NCBI RefSeq assembly: GCF_041020765.1 | Contig: NZ_JBEUEJ010000021.1 | Strand: one strand, 5' to 3' | DNA length: 64,000 nucleotides | From: Kineococcus terrestris | GTDB taxonomy: Bacteria; Actinomycetota; Actinomycetes; Actinomycetales; Kineococcaceae | Part shown: positions 51,496 through 59,017 of the stretch, one piece after another | Position numbering within the stretch: the stretch's first letter is position 1 | Layout of the letters: the number at the start of each line of letters is the position of its first letter | Translations under genes and position numbers: made by a program | The notes under the pieces: generated by a model | Told to the model about the DNA's origin: nothing | Seen by the model: only the letters and a program-made list of their open reading frames with translations | Databases searched by the model: none

Positions 51496-51501
51496 CTCTG
51501 C

Positions 51502-51507
51502 AGATTA
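51502..51507 (-). promoter_or_regulatory. Leaderless -10 box of the phosphatase gene
   Basis: On the minus strand TAATCT (TANNNT) ends 6 nt before GTG 51495, within an AT-richer patch and with no ribosome site. Confidence 0.6.
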
Positions 51508-51562
51508 CTAGAAGTGACGGATCACCACCTTGTGTTCACGAAGGCGGGGGGTGACGTGGCTC

Positions 51563-52405
51563 TCAGCCCTCGGGGTGCCCGGCCGGCCGCTCGGGGTGCC
51601 GGCGCCGCGCGCCGGAGGGGGCGGCGTTCCACACCCTGCTCACCAGGCCGCGGGGGGCGACGTCCAGCAGCGCGGAGACCGCCTTCCAGCGCCTGGTCGG
51701 CACGCTGACGGGACGCCCGGCGAACAGGTCGTCCAGCGCGGCGTCCACGACGTCGTCCACGTCCAGCCAGATCCGGTCCGTCAGGCCGGAGCGCCCGCCG
51801 CGGCGCATCCCGGAGCGGGTGTGGAACTCGGTGCGCACGTAGCCGGGCTCGACGACGGTGGCGCTGACGCCGGTCCCGCGCAGCTCCCCGGCCAGGGTCT
51901 CGGTCAGGACGATGACGTACGCCTTGGCGGCCGAGTAGTGCCCCCCGCCGGGCACGAGGCCGGCCACCGAGCCGACGTTGAGGACGTGCCCGCGCCCGCG
52001 CGGCACCATCGCGCCGGTCGCGGCGCGCGAGAGGACCATGACCGCCCGGCACAGGACGTCGAACATGCGCTCGTGGTCGGCCGGGACGCCGTCGACGAAG
52101 CGCTGCTTGAGGCCGAAGCCGGCGTTGTTGACCAGGACGTCGACGGGGCGGGCGGGGTCGGCGACCCGGTCGGCCACGGCCCGCAGCTGCTCGCGGTCGG
52201 AGAGGTCGGCGCGCAGCACCTCCACGCCGGCCCCGTACCGGGTGCGCAGCTGGGCGGCGGTGCTCTCCAGCCGCTCGGCGTCGCGGGCCACGAGCACCAG
52301 GTCGTGCCCGCGCGCGGCGAGCGCCCGGGCGAACCCGGCGCCGAGCCCCGCGGTCGCGCCCGTGACGAGCGCGGTGGGGCGGGCGGTGACGGGCGTGGCG
52401 GTCAT
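51563..52405 (-). CDS. Short-chain dehydrogenase/reductase
   Basis: Classical SDR of 280 residues. GATAGLGAGFA binds the cofactor, NNAGFG follows, and YSAAKAYV carries the catalytic Tyr and Lys. The group often reduces keto-lipids or ketones; substrate unknown. The C-terminal 50 residues are Arg/Pro-rich. It lies 11 nt downstream of the MFS gene and may have its own leaderless promoter overlapping that stop codon. Confidence 0.88.
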   Translation of the reverse strand: MTATPVTARPTALVTGATAGLGAGFARALAARGHDLVLVARDAERLESTAAQLRTRYGAGVEVLRADLSDREQLRAVADRVADPARPVDVLVNNAGFGLKQRFVDGVPADHERMFDVLCRAVMVLSRAATGAMVPRGRGHVLNVGSVAGLVPGGGHYSAAKAYVIVLTETLAGELRGTGVSATVVEPGYVRTEFHTRSGMRRGGRSGLTDRIWLDVDDVVDAALDDLFAGRPVSVPTRRWKAVSALLDVAPRGLVSRVWNAAPSGARRRHPERPAGHPEG

Positions 52406-52413
52406 GGGCGCAG

Positions 52414-52419
52414 ACCCTA
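52414..52419 (-). promoter_or_regulatory. -10 box coinciding with the MFS stop codon
   Basis: On the minus strand TAGGGT ends 8 nt before ATG 52405. Its first three bases are the TAG stop codon of the upstream MFS gene. Confidence 0.45.
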
Positions 52420-53763
52420 GGACAGCCGCACGGCGGCGCCGGGCGCCGGGCGCAGCAGGGCTCGCCAGCGCGGCTGGGCCAGCAGGGCCAGCGCGGCGCC
52501 GAGCAGGACGGCCGCGGCCGCCGCGGCCAGCGACAGCTGCGGTCCGGTGGTGTCGATGAGCCGGCCGGCCAGGGCGTTGCCGACGGCGCCGCCCGCGGTC
52601 ACCGACGTCGACAGCCAGGCCTGCGCCTCCCCGAGCCGGTGCCGGGGGGCGAGGTGGTCGACGAGGCTCTGCAGCACGATGAGGTTGGGCGAGATGAACA
52701 GCCCGGCGCAGAAGAGGACGGGCACCAGCACGAGCATCGAGGGGTCGGGGCGCCAGGCGACGACGGCCAGGACGGCCGTGCCGGAGCCGAACCCGCCGAG
52801 GATGACGGGCAGCCGCAGGCGCTCCTCCGAGCGCCACTGCCGGGCGCCGTACAGCAGCCCGCCGAGGGCGCTGCCGCTGGCGATGGCGGCGAACATGAAG
52901 CCGAGCTTGTCGGGGGAACCGAGCACGACCTCCGCCAGGCCGGCCAGCGAGACGTCCAGCAGGCCGAAGCCGATGCTCATGGCGGCCAGGACGAGCAGCG
53001 CCGCGGGCACGCCGGCGGTCAGCGCCACGGGCACCTCGCGGGTGGAGCGGCCGCGCCCGCGGGGTGCGGGGACGGGCGTCGGCACGGGCGGGGCGGTGGC
53101 GGGCGGGCCGGGCGCCGCGGCCGCGTCGCCCGCCGGCCCGGGCTCGGGGGTCGGCGGCGGGACGGCGCCGGGGCCCAGGCTGCGGGCGGCCTCCGTGCGC
53201 GCGTAGAGCAGCCCGCCGCCGGCGAGGAAGGCGCAGGTGGCCAGCATCGGCACCAGCGGCGAGGTGACGGCCAGCAGCAGCGTCAGCAGCAGCGGGCCGC
53301 CGACGAAGAGGGTCTCCACGGCCACGGCGTCCAGCGCGTAGCCGAGCCGCTGCTGGCGCACGTCGGGCAGCACGACCCGCCAGGCCGCGCGCATGGCCGG
53401 GCTGACCGGGGGGAACGTGCCGCCGACCAGGGCGGCGAGCACGACGAGCGCGGGCCCGGGCACGGGACCGGCGGTCGCCAGCGTCAGGGCCAGCAGGAAC
53501 GCCGCGCTCGCGCAGGAGGTGGCGGCGATGACGCGCGGCTGGCCGTAGCGGTCCAGGCCGCGGCCCCAGAACGGGGAGCCGACGGCGACCCCGACGGCGA
53601 AGGCGCCCGCGACGACCCCCGCCAGGGTCCAGTCGTCGCGCAGGCCGCGCACGAGCAGCACGAGCCCGAGGGGGGCCATCGAGACGGGCAGCCGCGCCAC
53701 GACGGCAGCGGCGAACGGCCGTGCCGCGCGCGGGTTGCGCAGCACGCCGAGGTAGTCCTTCAT
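52417..53763 (-). CDS. Major facilitator superfamily transporter
   Basis: 448-residue membrane transporter with about twelve helices and a Pro/Ala-rich central loop (about 200-235). The pattern (GSPFWGRGLDRYGQPRVI after helix 2) matches efflux-type MFS proteins. The ATG 53763 start gives MKDYLGVLRNP, the usual N-terminus of this subgroup; GTG 53790 adds nine acidic residues and lies in a palindrome. No substrate can be assigned. Confidence 0.85.
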   Translation of the reverse strand: MKDYLGVLRNPRAARPFAAAVVARLPVSMAPLGLVLLVRGLRDDWTLAGVVAGAFAVGVAVGSPFWGRGLDRYGQPRVIAATSCASAAFLLALTLATAGPVPGPALVVLAALVGGTFPPVSPAMRAAWRVVLPDVRQQRLGYALDAVAVETLFVGGPLLLTLLLAVTSPLVPMLATCAFLAGGGLLYARTEAARSLGPGAVPPPTPEPGPAGDAAAAPGPPATAPPVPTPVPAPRGRGRSTREVPVALTAGVPAALLVLAAMSIGFGLLDVSLAGLAEVVLGSPDKLGFMFAAIASGSALGGLLYGARQWRSEERLRLPVILGGFGSGTAVLAVVAWRPDPSMLVLVPVLFCAGLFISPNLIVLQSLVDHLAPRHRLGEAQAWLSTSVTAGGAVGNALAGRLIDTTGPQLSLAAAAAAVLLGAALALLAQPRWRALLRPAPGAAVRLS

Positions 53764-53787
53764 CTCCACCCGGTCCGCGTCGAGGTC

Positions 53788-53811
53788 CACGGGTGCGCCG
53801 GCGCACCCGTG
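53788..53811. promoter_or_regulatory. Perfect 24-bp palindrome upstream of the MFS gene
   Basis: Bases 53788-53799 are the exact reverse complement of 53800-53811. It starts 25 nt upstream of the preferred ATG and includes the alternative GTG. It could be an operator for a homodimeric repressor or a 5' leader hairpin. Confidence 0.45.
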
Positions 53812-53890
53812 CCCGAGCCTGCCAGGTCACCGGCCGGGCGGGACCGGCGGGTGGTGCGCCCGGCGAACGGTGCGTGCGGGGGTACGGGGG

Positions 53891-54424
53891 TCAGGCGGTG
53901 CGCAGCCGCGCGCAGTGCCCACCGGCGGTGCGGGCGGCGGCCAGGGCGTCCAGCGCCAGGTCCAGGAGGTCGTCGGCGTCGCAGGCGCCGCCGGCGGCCA
54001 GCCCGGCGCCGACGCTGACGCGCAGGCCCGTGCGCTGCACGGCGGTGCGCTCGGCGGACTCCAGCGCGTGCAGCAGCGCGTCGGCGGCGCGGTCCACGGA
54101 CGCCTCGCCCAGCGCGGGCGGGAGGTCGACGAGCAGGAGGGCGTGCGAGCGCTCGCCGAGGCTCAGCCACCGGTCGCGCGAGCGGACGGCGGTGCGCAGG
54201 CGCTGCGCGACGGCCCCGGCGCAGTCGTCGTCGGCGGCGGTCCCGTCGACGGCCAGCAGCAGCAGCCCCGTGGCGGTGCCCCAGCGCGCGTCGGCGTCGA
54301 CGGCGCGCAGCAGCTCCTCGCGCAGCACACGGTGCGCCGCCGGCGCGGCGGGCCCGGTGGGGCCCGTGGCGGCGGGGGCGGTCGGCGGTGCGGCGGGGCT
54401 GAGCAGGGTCGTCGGCGGGGTCAT
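53891..54424 (-). CDS. Degenerate GGDEF-domain protein
   Basis: 177-residue cytosolic protein whose fold pattern (helix, TGLLLLAVDG strand, RLRTAVRSRDRWLSLG, ALLLVDLP, LRVSVGAGLA) follows a diguanylate-cyclase GGDEF domain. The active-site loop reads GERSH (residues 90-94) instead of GGDEF, so cyclic-di-GMP synthesis is unlikely. It may bind nucleotide or act as a partner protein. No sensor domain precedes it; the first 30 residues are Pro/Ala-rich. ATG 54424 is the only plausible in-frame start. Confidence 0.65.
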   Translation of the reverse strand: MTPPTTLLSPAAPPTAPAATGPTGPAAPAAHRVLREELLRAVDADARWGTATGLLLLAVDGTAADDDCAGAVAQRLRTAVRSRDRWLSLGERSHALLLVDLPPALGEASVDRAADALLHALESAERTAVQRTGLRVSVGAGLAAGGACDADDLLDLALDALAAARTAGGHCARLRTA

Positions 54425-54507
54425 CCCCGGGGTGTCGGCACGGACGGCGCGCGGCTTGAGCCCGCCTCCCGCGCCCCGTCCGGCGCGCGGTCCCGCCGCG
54501 CACGGAT

Positions 54508-54526
54508 CGTTCGGCATCGTCGAACG
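54508..54526. promoter_or_regulatory. Inverted repeat upstream of the glp promoter
   Basis: CGTTCG-N7-CGAACG lies 7 bp upstream of the glpF -35 box. Actinobacterial glycerol operons are often controlled by IclR-type GylR, whose sites are inverted repeats; no such gene is in the window. Confidence 0.45.
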
Positions 54527-54533
54527 CGCTCCG

Positions 54534-54562
54534 TTGACGGCCCCCGGGCCCCGACCTAGCGT
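54534..54562 (+). promoter_or_regulatory. Promoter of glpF-glpK-glpD
   Basis: TTGACG (54534-54539) and TAGCGT (54557-54562) are separated by 17 nt. ATG 54615 is about 45 nt beyond the expected start. Confidence 0.65.
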
Positions 54563-54614
54563 CCAGCCCACGCGGCGGACCGCCGCGGGAGACCGACTCA
54601 ACGGGGAGTTCCTC

Positions 54615-55457
54615 ATGGCAGAACGCACGTCCTCCTCGGCCTCGTCGCCGCCCCGGCCGGCGCCGGTGACGTCGCTGGGGGGCGAGATGCTGGCCGAGTT
54701 CGCGGGCACCGGCATCCTCATCCTCTTCGGCGTCGGCGTCGTCGCCCAGGTCGTCGCCGGCGGGGTCGGCGAGGACCAGTCCATCCACTGGGCGTGGGGC
54801 CTCGGCGTCGTCTTCGGCGTCTACGTCGCCGGCCGCACCAGCGGCGCGCACCTGAACCCGGCCGTCACCCTGGCGCTGACCGTCTTCAAGGGGTTCCCGG
54901 CGCGCAAGGTCGCCCCCTACGTCCTCGCCCAGTTCCTCGGCGCCTTCGCGGCGGCCCTGCTGATCCGCTGGGTGTACGCGGACGCCATCGCCACCGTCGA
55001 CCCCGGCACCACGTTCGACACGCAGGGCATCTTCTCCACGCTGCCCGGCGAGGGCGTCACCATCGGCACCGCGTTCCTGGACCAGGTCGTCGGCACGGCG
55101 ATCCTCGTGTTCCTCATCTTCGCCGTGACCGAGGTCCGCGCGACGGCGCCGGGCGCCAACCTGGCCCCGTTCATCATCGGCCTCATCGTCGTCGGCATCG
55201 GCATGGCCTGGGGCAGCAACGCCGGCTACGCCATCAACCCCGCCCGCGACTTCGGGCCGCGCCTGGCCAGCTTCCTCACCGGGTACGAGACGGCGATGCG
55301 GGAACCGGGGGGCGCCTTCTACTTCTGGGTGCCCGTCGTCGCCCCGATGATCGGCGGCGTGCTCGGCGGCGCCCTGTACAAGGTCCTCGTCGAGCGCCAC
55401 CTGCCGCCGCTCGCCTCGGCGGACCAGCCCAGCGGCCGCGTGCCCACCGACGACTGA
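54615..55457 (+). CDS. glpF: Glycerol uptake facilitator (aquaglyceroporin)
   Basis: 280-residue channel with six membrane helices and two NPA half-helices, at Asn81 (NPAVT) and Asn208 (NPARD). The Asp after the second NPAR is characteristic of glycerol channels rather than water channels. It lets glycerol diffuse in to be trapped by GlpK. ATG 54615 has GGGGAG upstream. The Ser/Pro N-terminus and C-terminal tail are cytoplasmic. Confidence 0.94.
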   Translation: MAERTSSSASSPPRPAPVTSLGGEMLAEFAGTGILILFGVGVVAQVVAGGVGEDQSIHWAWGLGVVFGVYVAGRTSGAHLNPAVTLALTVFKGFPARKVAPYVLAQFLGAFAAALLIRWVYADAIATVDPGTTFDTQGIFSTLPGEGVTIGTAFLDQVVGTAILVFLIFAVTEVRATAPGANLAPFIIGLIVVGIGMAWGSNAGYAINPARDFGPRLASFLTGYETAMREPGGAFYFWVPVVAPMIGGVLGGALYKVLVERHLPPLASADQPSGRVPTDD

Positions 55458-55536
55458 CCGACGACCGACCGACCCCGGGCCGGCCCCGGCCGGCCGCACG
55501 GACCACCAGCCCCAGCGGAGAGGCAGGAGCACCACC

Positions 55537-57078
55537 ATGGCCAACAGCGCCAACCCCGACGGTCCCCAGTACGTCGGTGCCGTCGACCAGGGCACCACGT
55601 CGAGCCGGTTCATGGTCTTCGACCACGGCGGCAACGAGGTCGCCAAGTACCAGCTCGAGCACACCCAGATCATGCCCAAGCCCGGCTGGGTGGAGCACGA
55701 CCCGGTCGAGATCTGGGAGCGCACCAGTTCCGTCGTCCAGTCCGGCCTGCGCCAGGCGAACCTGCAGGCGAGCGACCTGGCGGCCCTCGGCATCACCAAC
55801 CAGCGCGAGACCGCCGTCGTGTGGAACAAGCGCACCGGCCGCCCGTACTACAACGCGATCGTCTGGCAGGACACCCGCACCGACCGCCTGGCCGCGGCGC
55901 TGGACCGCGACGAGCGCGGGCAGAAGATCCGGCAGAAGACGGGCCTGCCGCCGGCCACGTACTTCTCCGGCGGCAAGGTGCAGTGGATCCTGGAGAACGT
56001 CGACGGGGTGCGCGAGGCCGCCGAGGCCGGGGACGCGGTGTTCGGCAACACCGACTCCTGGCTGGTGTGGAACCTCACCGGCGGCCCGCGCGGCGGTGTC
56101 CACGTCACCGACGTCACCAACGCCAGCCGCACCATGCTGATGGACCTGGAGACGCTGGACTGGGACGACGAGCTGCTGGAGATCTTCGGTATCCCGCGCT
56201 CGATGCTGCCGGAGATCAAGCCCTCCTCGTGCAGCGAGGCGTACGGCACCACGCTGGCGGACGGCCCGCTGGGCGGGGAGGTGAAGCTCACCGGCATCCT
56301 CGGCGACCAGCAGGCCGCCATGGTCGGGCAGGTCTGCTTCGACCCCGGCATGGCCAAGAACACCTACGGCACCGGCAACTTCATGCTGCTGAACACCGGC
56401 ACGGAGCTCGTGCGCTCCAAGGCGGGGCTGCTGACGACGGTCTGCTACCAGTTCGACGACCAGCCGCCGGTGTACGCGCTGGAGGGCTCGATCGCCGTGA
56501 CGGGCTCGGCCGTGCAGTGGCTGCGCGACCAGCTGGGCATCATCTCCGGCGCCTCGCAGTCGGAGTCGCTGGCCGCGCAGGTGGAGGACTCGGGGGGCTG
56601 CTACTTCGTCCCCGCCTTCTCCGGCCTGTTCGCGCCGTACTGGCGCTCCGACGCGCGCGGGGCGATCGTGGGCCTGTCCCGGTACAACACCAACGCCCAC
56701 ATCGCCCGCGCGACGCTGGAGTCCATCTGCTACCAGAGCCGCGACGTCGCCGAGGCGATGAGCGCGGACTCCGGCGTCGACGTGGAGGTCCTCAAGGTCG
56801 ACGGCGGCATCACGGCCAACAAGCTGTGCATGCAGCTGCAGGCCGACGTCCTGGGCGTGCCGGTCTCCAAGCCCGTGGTGGCCGAGACGACCGCGCTGGG
56901 CGCCGCCTACGCCGCCGGCCTGGCCGTCGGGTTCTGGGCGAACACCGACGAGCTGCGCGAGAACTGGAACGAGGGCGAGCGCTGGGAGCCCTCCTGGAGC
57001 GACGAGCAGCGCGCCGAGGGCTACAAGGGCTGGAAGAAGGCCGTCCAGCGGACGCTGGACTGGGTGGACGTCGACTGA
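55537..57078 (+). CDS. glpK: Glycerol kinase
   Basis: 513-residue FGGY-family kinase that converts glycerol to glycerol 3-phosphate. GAVDQGTTSSRFMVFD binds ATP, TNQRET and WQDTRT line the glycerol site, and GTGNFMLLNTG plus DGGITANKLCMQLQAD complete the FGGY signature. ATG 55537 has GGAGAGGCAGG upstream. It follows glpF by 79 bp and is followed by a GC-rich region with competing hairpins before glpD. Confidence 0.96.
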   Translation: MANSANPDGPQYVGAVDQGTTSSRFMVFDHGGNEVAKYQLEHTQIMPKPGWVEHDPVEIWERTSSVVQSGLRQANLQASDLAALGITNQRETAVVWNKRTGRPYYNAIVWQDTRTDRLAAALDRDERGQKIRQKTGLPPATYFSGGKVQWILENVDGVREAAEAGDAVFGNTDSWLVWNLTGGPRGGVHVTDVTNASRTMLMDLETLDWDDELLEIFGIPRSMLPEIKPSSCSEAYGTTLADGPLGGEVKLTGILGDQQAAMVGQVCFDPGMAKNTYGTGNFMLLNTGTELVRSKAGLLTTVCYQFDDQPPVYALEGSIAVTGSAVQWLRDQLGIISGASQSESLAAQVEDSGGCYFVPAFSGLFAPYWRSDARGAIVGLSRYNTNAHIARATLESICYQSRDVAEAMSADSGVDVEVLKVDGGITANKLCMQLQADVLGVPVSKPVVAETTALGAAYAAGLAVGFWANTDELRENWNEGERWEPSWSDEQRAEGYKGWKKAVQRTLDWVDVD

Positions 57079-57080
57079 CG

Positions 57081-57125
57081 CCGCCCGCGCGGGCGGTCCC
57101 CGGGAGTCCGGCGGACCGCCCGCGC
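57081..57125. terminator. Competing hairpins between glpK and glpD
   Basis: CCGCCCGCGCGGGCGG (57081-57096) is a 16-bp palindrome, and GCGCGGGCGGTCC (57087-57099) pairs perfectly with GGACCGCCCGCGC (57113-57125). Only one fold can form at a time. It may attenuate readthrough to glpD or protect the glpK mRNA end. Confidence 0.5.
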
Positions 57126-57227
57126 ACCCGGTGCGCGCACCGCGCGCCGAGCGCGCACCATCGAGGGAACGGACCGGACCCCGCCCGCGGACGGCCGCGG
57201 CGGGGACGGCGAGAGAGGGAGCAGCAC

Positions 57228-58940
57228 GTGGAATCGAAGGCACTGTCCCCGCAGTCGCGCGAGGAGGCGCTGCGCGCCATGGCGGACGGGGAGCTCGACG
57301 TCCTCGTCGTCGGTGGTGGCGTGGTCGGCACGGGCGCGGCCCTGGACGCGGTCACCCGCGGCCTGCGCACCGGCCTGGTGGAGGCCCGCGACTGGGCCAG
57401 CGGCACCTCGAGCCGCTCCTCCAAGCTCGTGCACGGCGGCCTGCGCTACCTGGAGATGCTCGACTTCGCCCTCGTGCACGAGGCGCTGCGCGAGCGCGGG
57501 CTGCTGCGCAACACGCTGTGCCCGCACCTGGTGAAGCCGGTGCCGTTCCTGTACCCGCTGACCAAGCGGTTCGCCGAGCGCCCGTACGTCGGCTCGGGCG
57601 TGGCCCTGTACGACGCCATGGCGTTCAGCTCCGGCAACAACGCCGGGTTCCCGCTGCACCGGCACCTGACGCGCCGCGGCGTGCAGAAGGAGGCGCCCGG
57701 CATCCGCAAGGACGCCATGGTGGGCGCCATCCAGTACTACGACGGGCAGGTCGACGACGCCCGGCACACCATGATGATCGCCCGCACGGCGGCCGTGTAC
57801 GGCGCGCACGTGGCCAACCGCACCCGCGTCAAGGAGTTCGTCCGCGAGGGCGAGCGGGTGATCGGCGCGGTGCTGGTGGACCTGGAGTCCGGCGCGGAGA
57901 TCACCGCGCGGGCCAAGCAGGTCATCAACGCCACGGGCGTGTGGACCGACGAGACGCAGGAGCTCGTCGGCGCGCGCGGGCAGTTCAAGGTCCGCGCCTC
58001 CAAGGGCATCCACCTCGTCGTGCCGCGCGACCGCATCCAGTCGAAGACCGGGATGATCCTGCGCACCGAGAAGAGCGTGCTGTTCATCATCCCGTGGGGC
58101 CGGCACTGGATCATCGGGACCACCGACACCGACTGGGAGCTGGACAAGGCCCACCCGGCCGCGACCAGCAAGGACATCGACTACGTCCTGGAGCACGCCA
58201 ACGCGGTGCTGAAGTCCCCGCTGACCCGCGCCGACGTCGAGGGCGTCTACGCGGGCCTGCGCCCGCTGCTGAGCGGGGAGTCGGAGTCCACGAGCAAGCT
58301 GTCGCGCGAGCACGTCGTCGGCCACCCGGTGCCCGGCCTCGTCGTCGTCGCGGGCGGCAAGTACACGACGTACCGGGTCATGGCCAAGGACGCCGTGGAC
58401 GTGGCCGTCGACGGCCTGGACGGCAGGGTGCCGGCCTCCACGACGGAGAACGTGTCGCTCGTGGGCGCCGAGGGCTACCACGCGCTGTGGAACCAGCGGC
58501 ACCAGCTAGCGGCGCGCGCCGGCATCCACGTCGACCACGTCGAGCACCTGCTCAACCGGTACGGCTCGCTGGTCACCGAGGTCCTGGACCTCGTGGCCGC
58601 GGACCCGGAGCTGGGTCAGGTGCTGCCGAAGGCGGACGACTACCTGAAGGCGGAGGTGGTGTACGCCGCCACGCACGAGGGTGCCCGCCACCTGGACGAC
58701 GTCCTGGCCCGGCGCACGCGCATCTCCATCGAGACCTACGACCGGGGCACCGAGTCGGCCGAGCTGGTCGCGCAGCTCATGGGCGACGCCCTGGACTGGG
58801 ACGCCGACCGGCGCTCGCGCGAGGTGCAGCACTACCTGCAGCGGGTGGCGGCCGAGCGGGCCTCGCAGGAGGAGCCGGACGACGCCAGCGCCGACGCGGT
58901 GCGCCTGCAGGCGCCGGACATCGTGCCCGTCACCGCCTGA
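57228..58940 (+). CDS. glpD: Glycerol-3-phosphate dehydrogenase (aerobic, FAD)
   Basis: 570-residue membrane-associated flavoenzyme oxidising glycerol 3-phosphate to dihydroxyacetone phosphate and reducing menaquinone. VLVVGGGVVGTGAALDAV binds FAD. GTSSRSSKLVHGGLRYLE, IGTTDTDWELD and VVAGGKYTTYRVMAKDAVD are hallmark segments. GTG 57228 has GGGAG upstream. The C-terminus (about 400-535) is the DAO_C helical domain. It ends the glp operon at an 18-bp terminator. Confidence 0.95.
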   Translation: MESKALSPQSREEALRAMADGELDVLVVGGGVVGTGAALDAVTRGLRTGLVEARDWASGTSSRSSKLVHGGLRYLEMLDFALVHEALRERGLLRNTLCPHLVKPVPFLYPLTKRFAERPYVGSGVALYDAMAFSSGNNAGFPLHRHLTRRGVQKEAPGIRKDAMVGAIQYYDGQVDDARHTMMIARTAAVYGAHVANRTRVKEFVREGERVIGAVLVDLESGAEITARAKQVINATGVWTDETQELVGARGQFKVRASKGIHLVVPRDRIQSKTGMILRTEKSVLFIIPWGRHWIIGTTDTDWELDKAHPAATSKDIDYVLEHANAVLKSPLTRADVEGVYAGLRPLLSGESESTSKLSREHVVGHPVPGLVVVAGGKYTTYRVMAKDAVDVAVDGLDGRVPASTTENVSLVGAEGYHALWNQRHQLAARAGIHVDHVEHLLNRYGSLVTEVLDLVAADPELGQVLPKADDYLKAEVVYAATHEGARHLDDVLARRTRISIETYDRGTESAELVAQLMGDALDWDADRRSREVQHYLQRVAAERASQEEPDDASADAVRLQAPDIVPVTA

Positions 58941-58962
58941 GGGGCGGGCGCGCCCCGGACGT

Positions 58963-59002
58963 CACCGCGCCCCCGGCCGCTGCTGCGGCCGGGGGCGCGG
59001 TG
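58963..59002. terminator. 18-bp-stem bidirectional terminator
   Basis: Bases 58963-58980 and 58985-59002 pair perfectly around the tetraloop TGCT, between the convergent glpD and HAD-membrane genes. It is the strongest hairpin seen in the window. Confidence 0.8.
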
Positions 59003-59017
59003 CTGCCGGGCGGCTCC

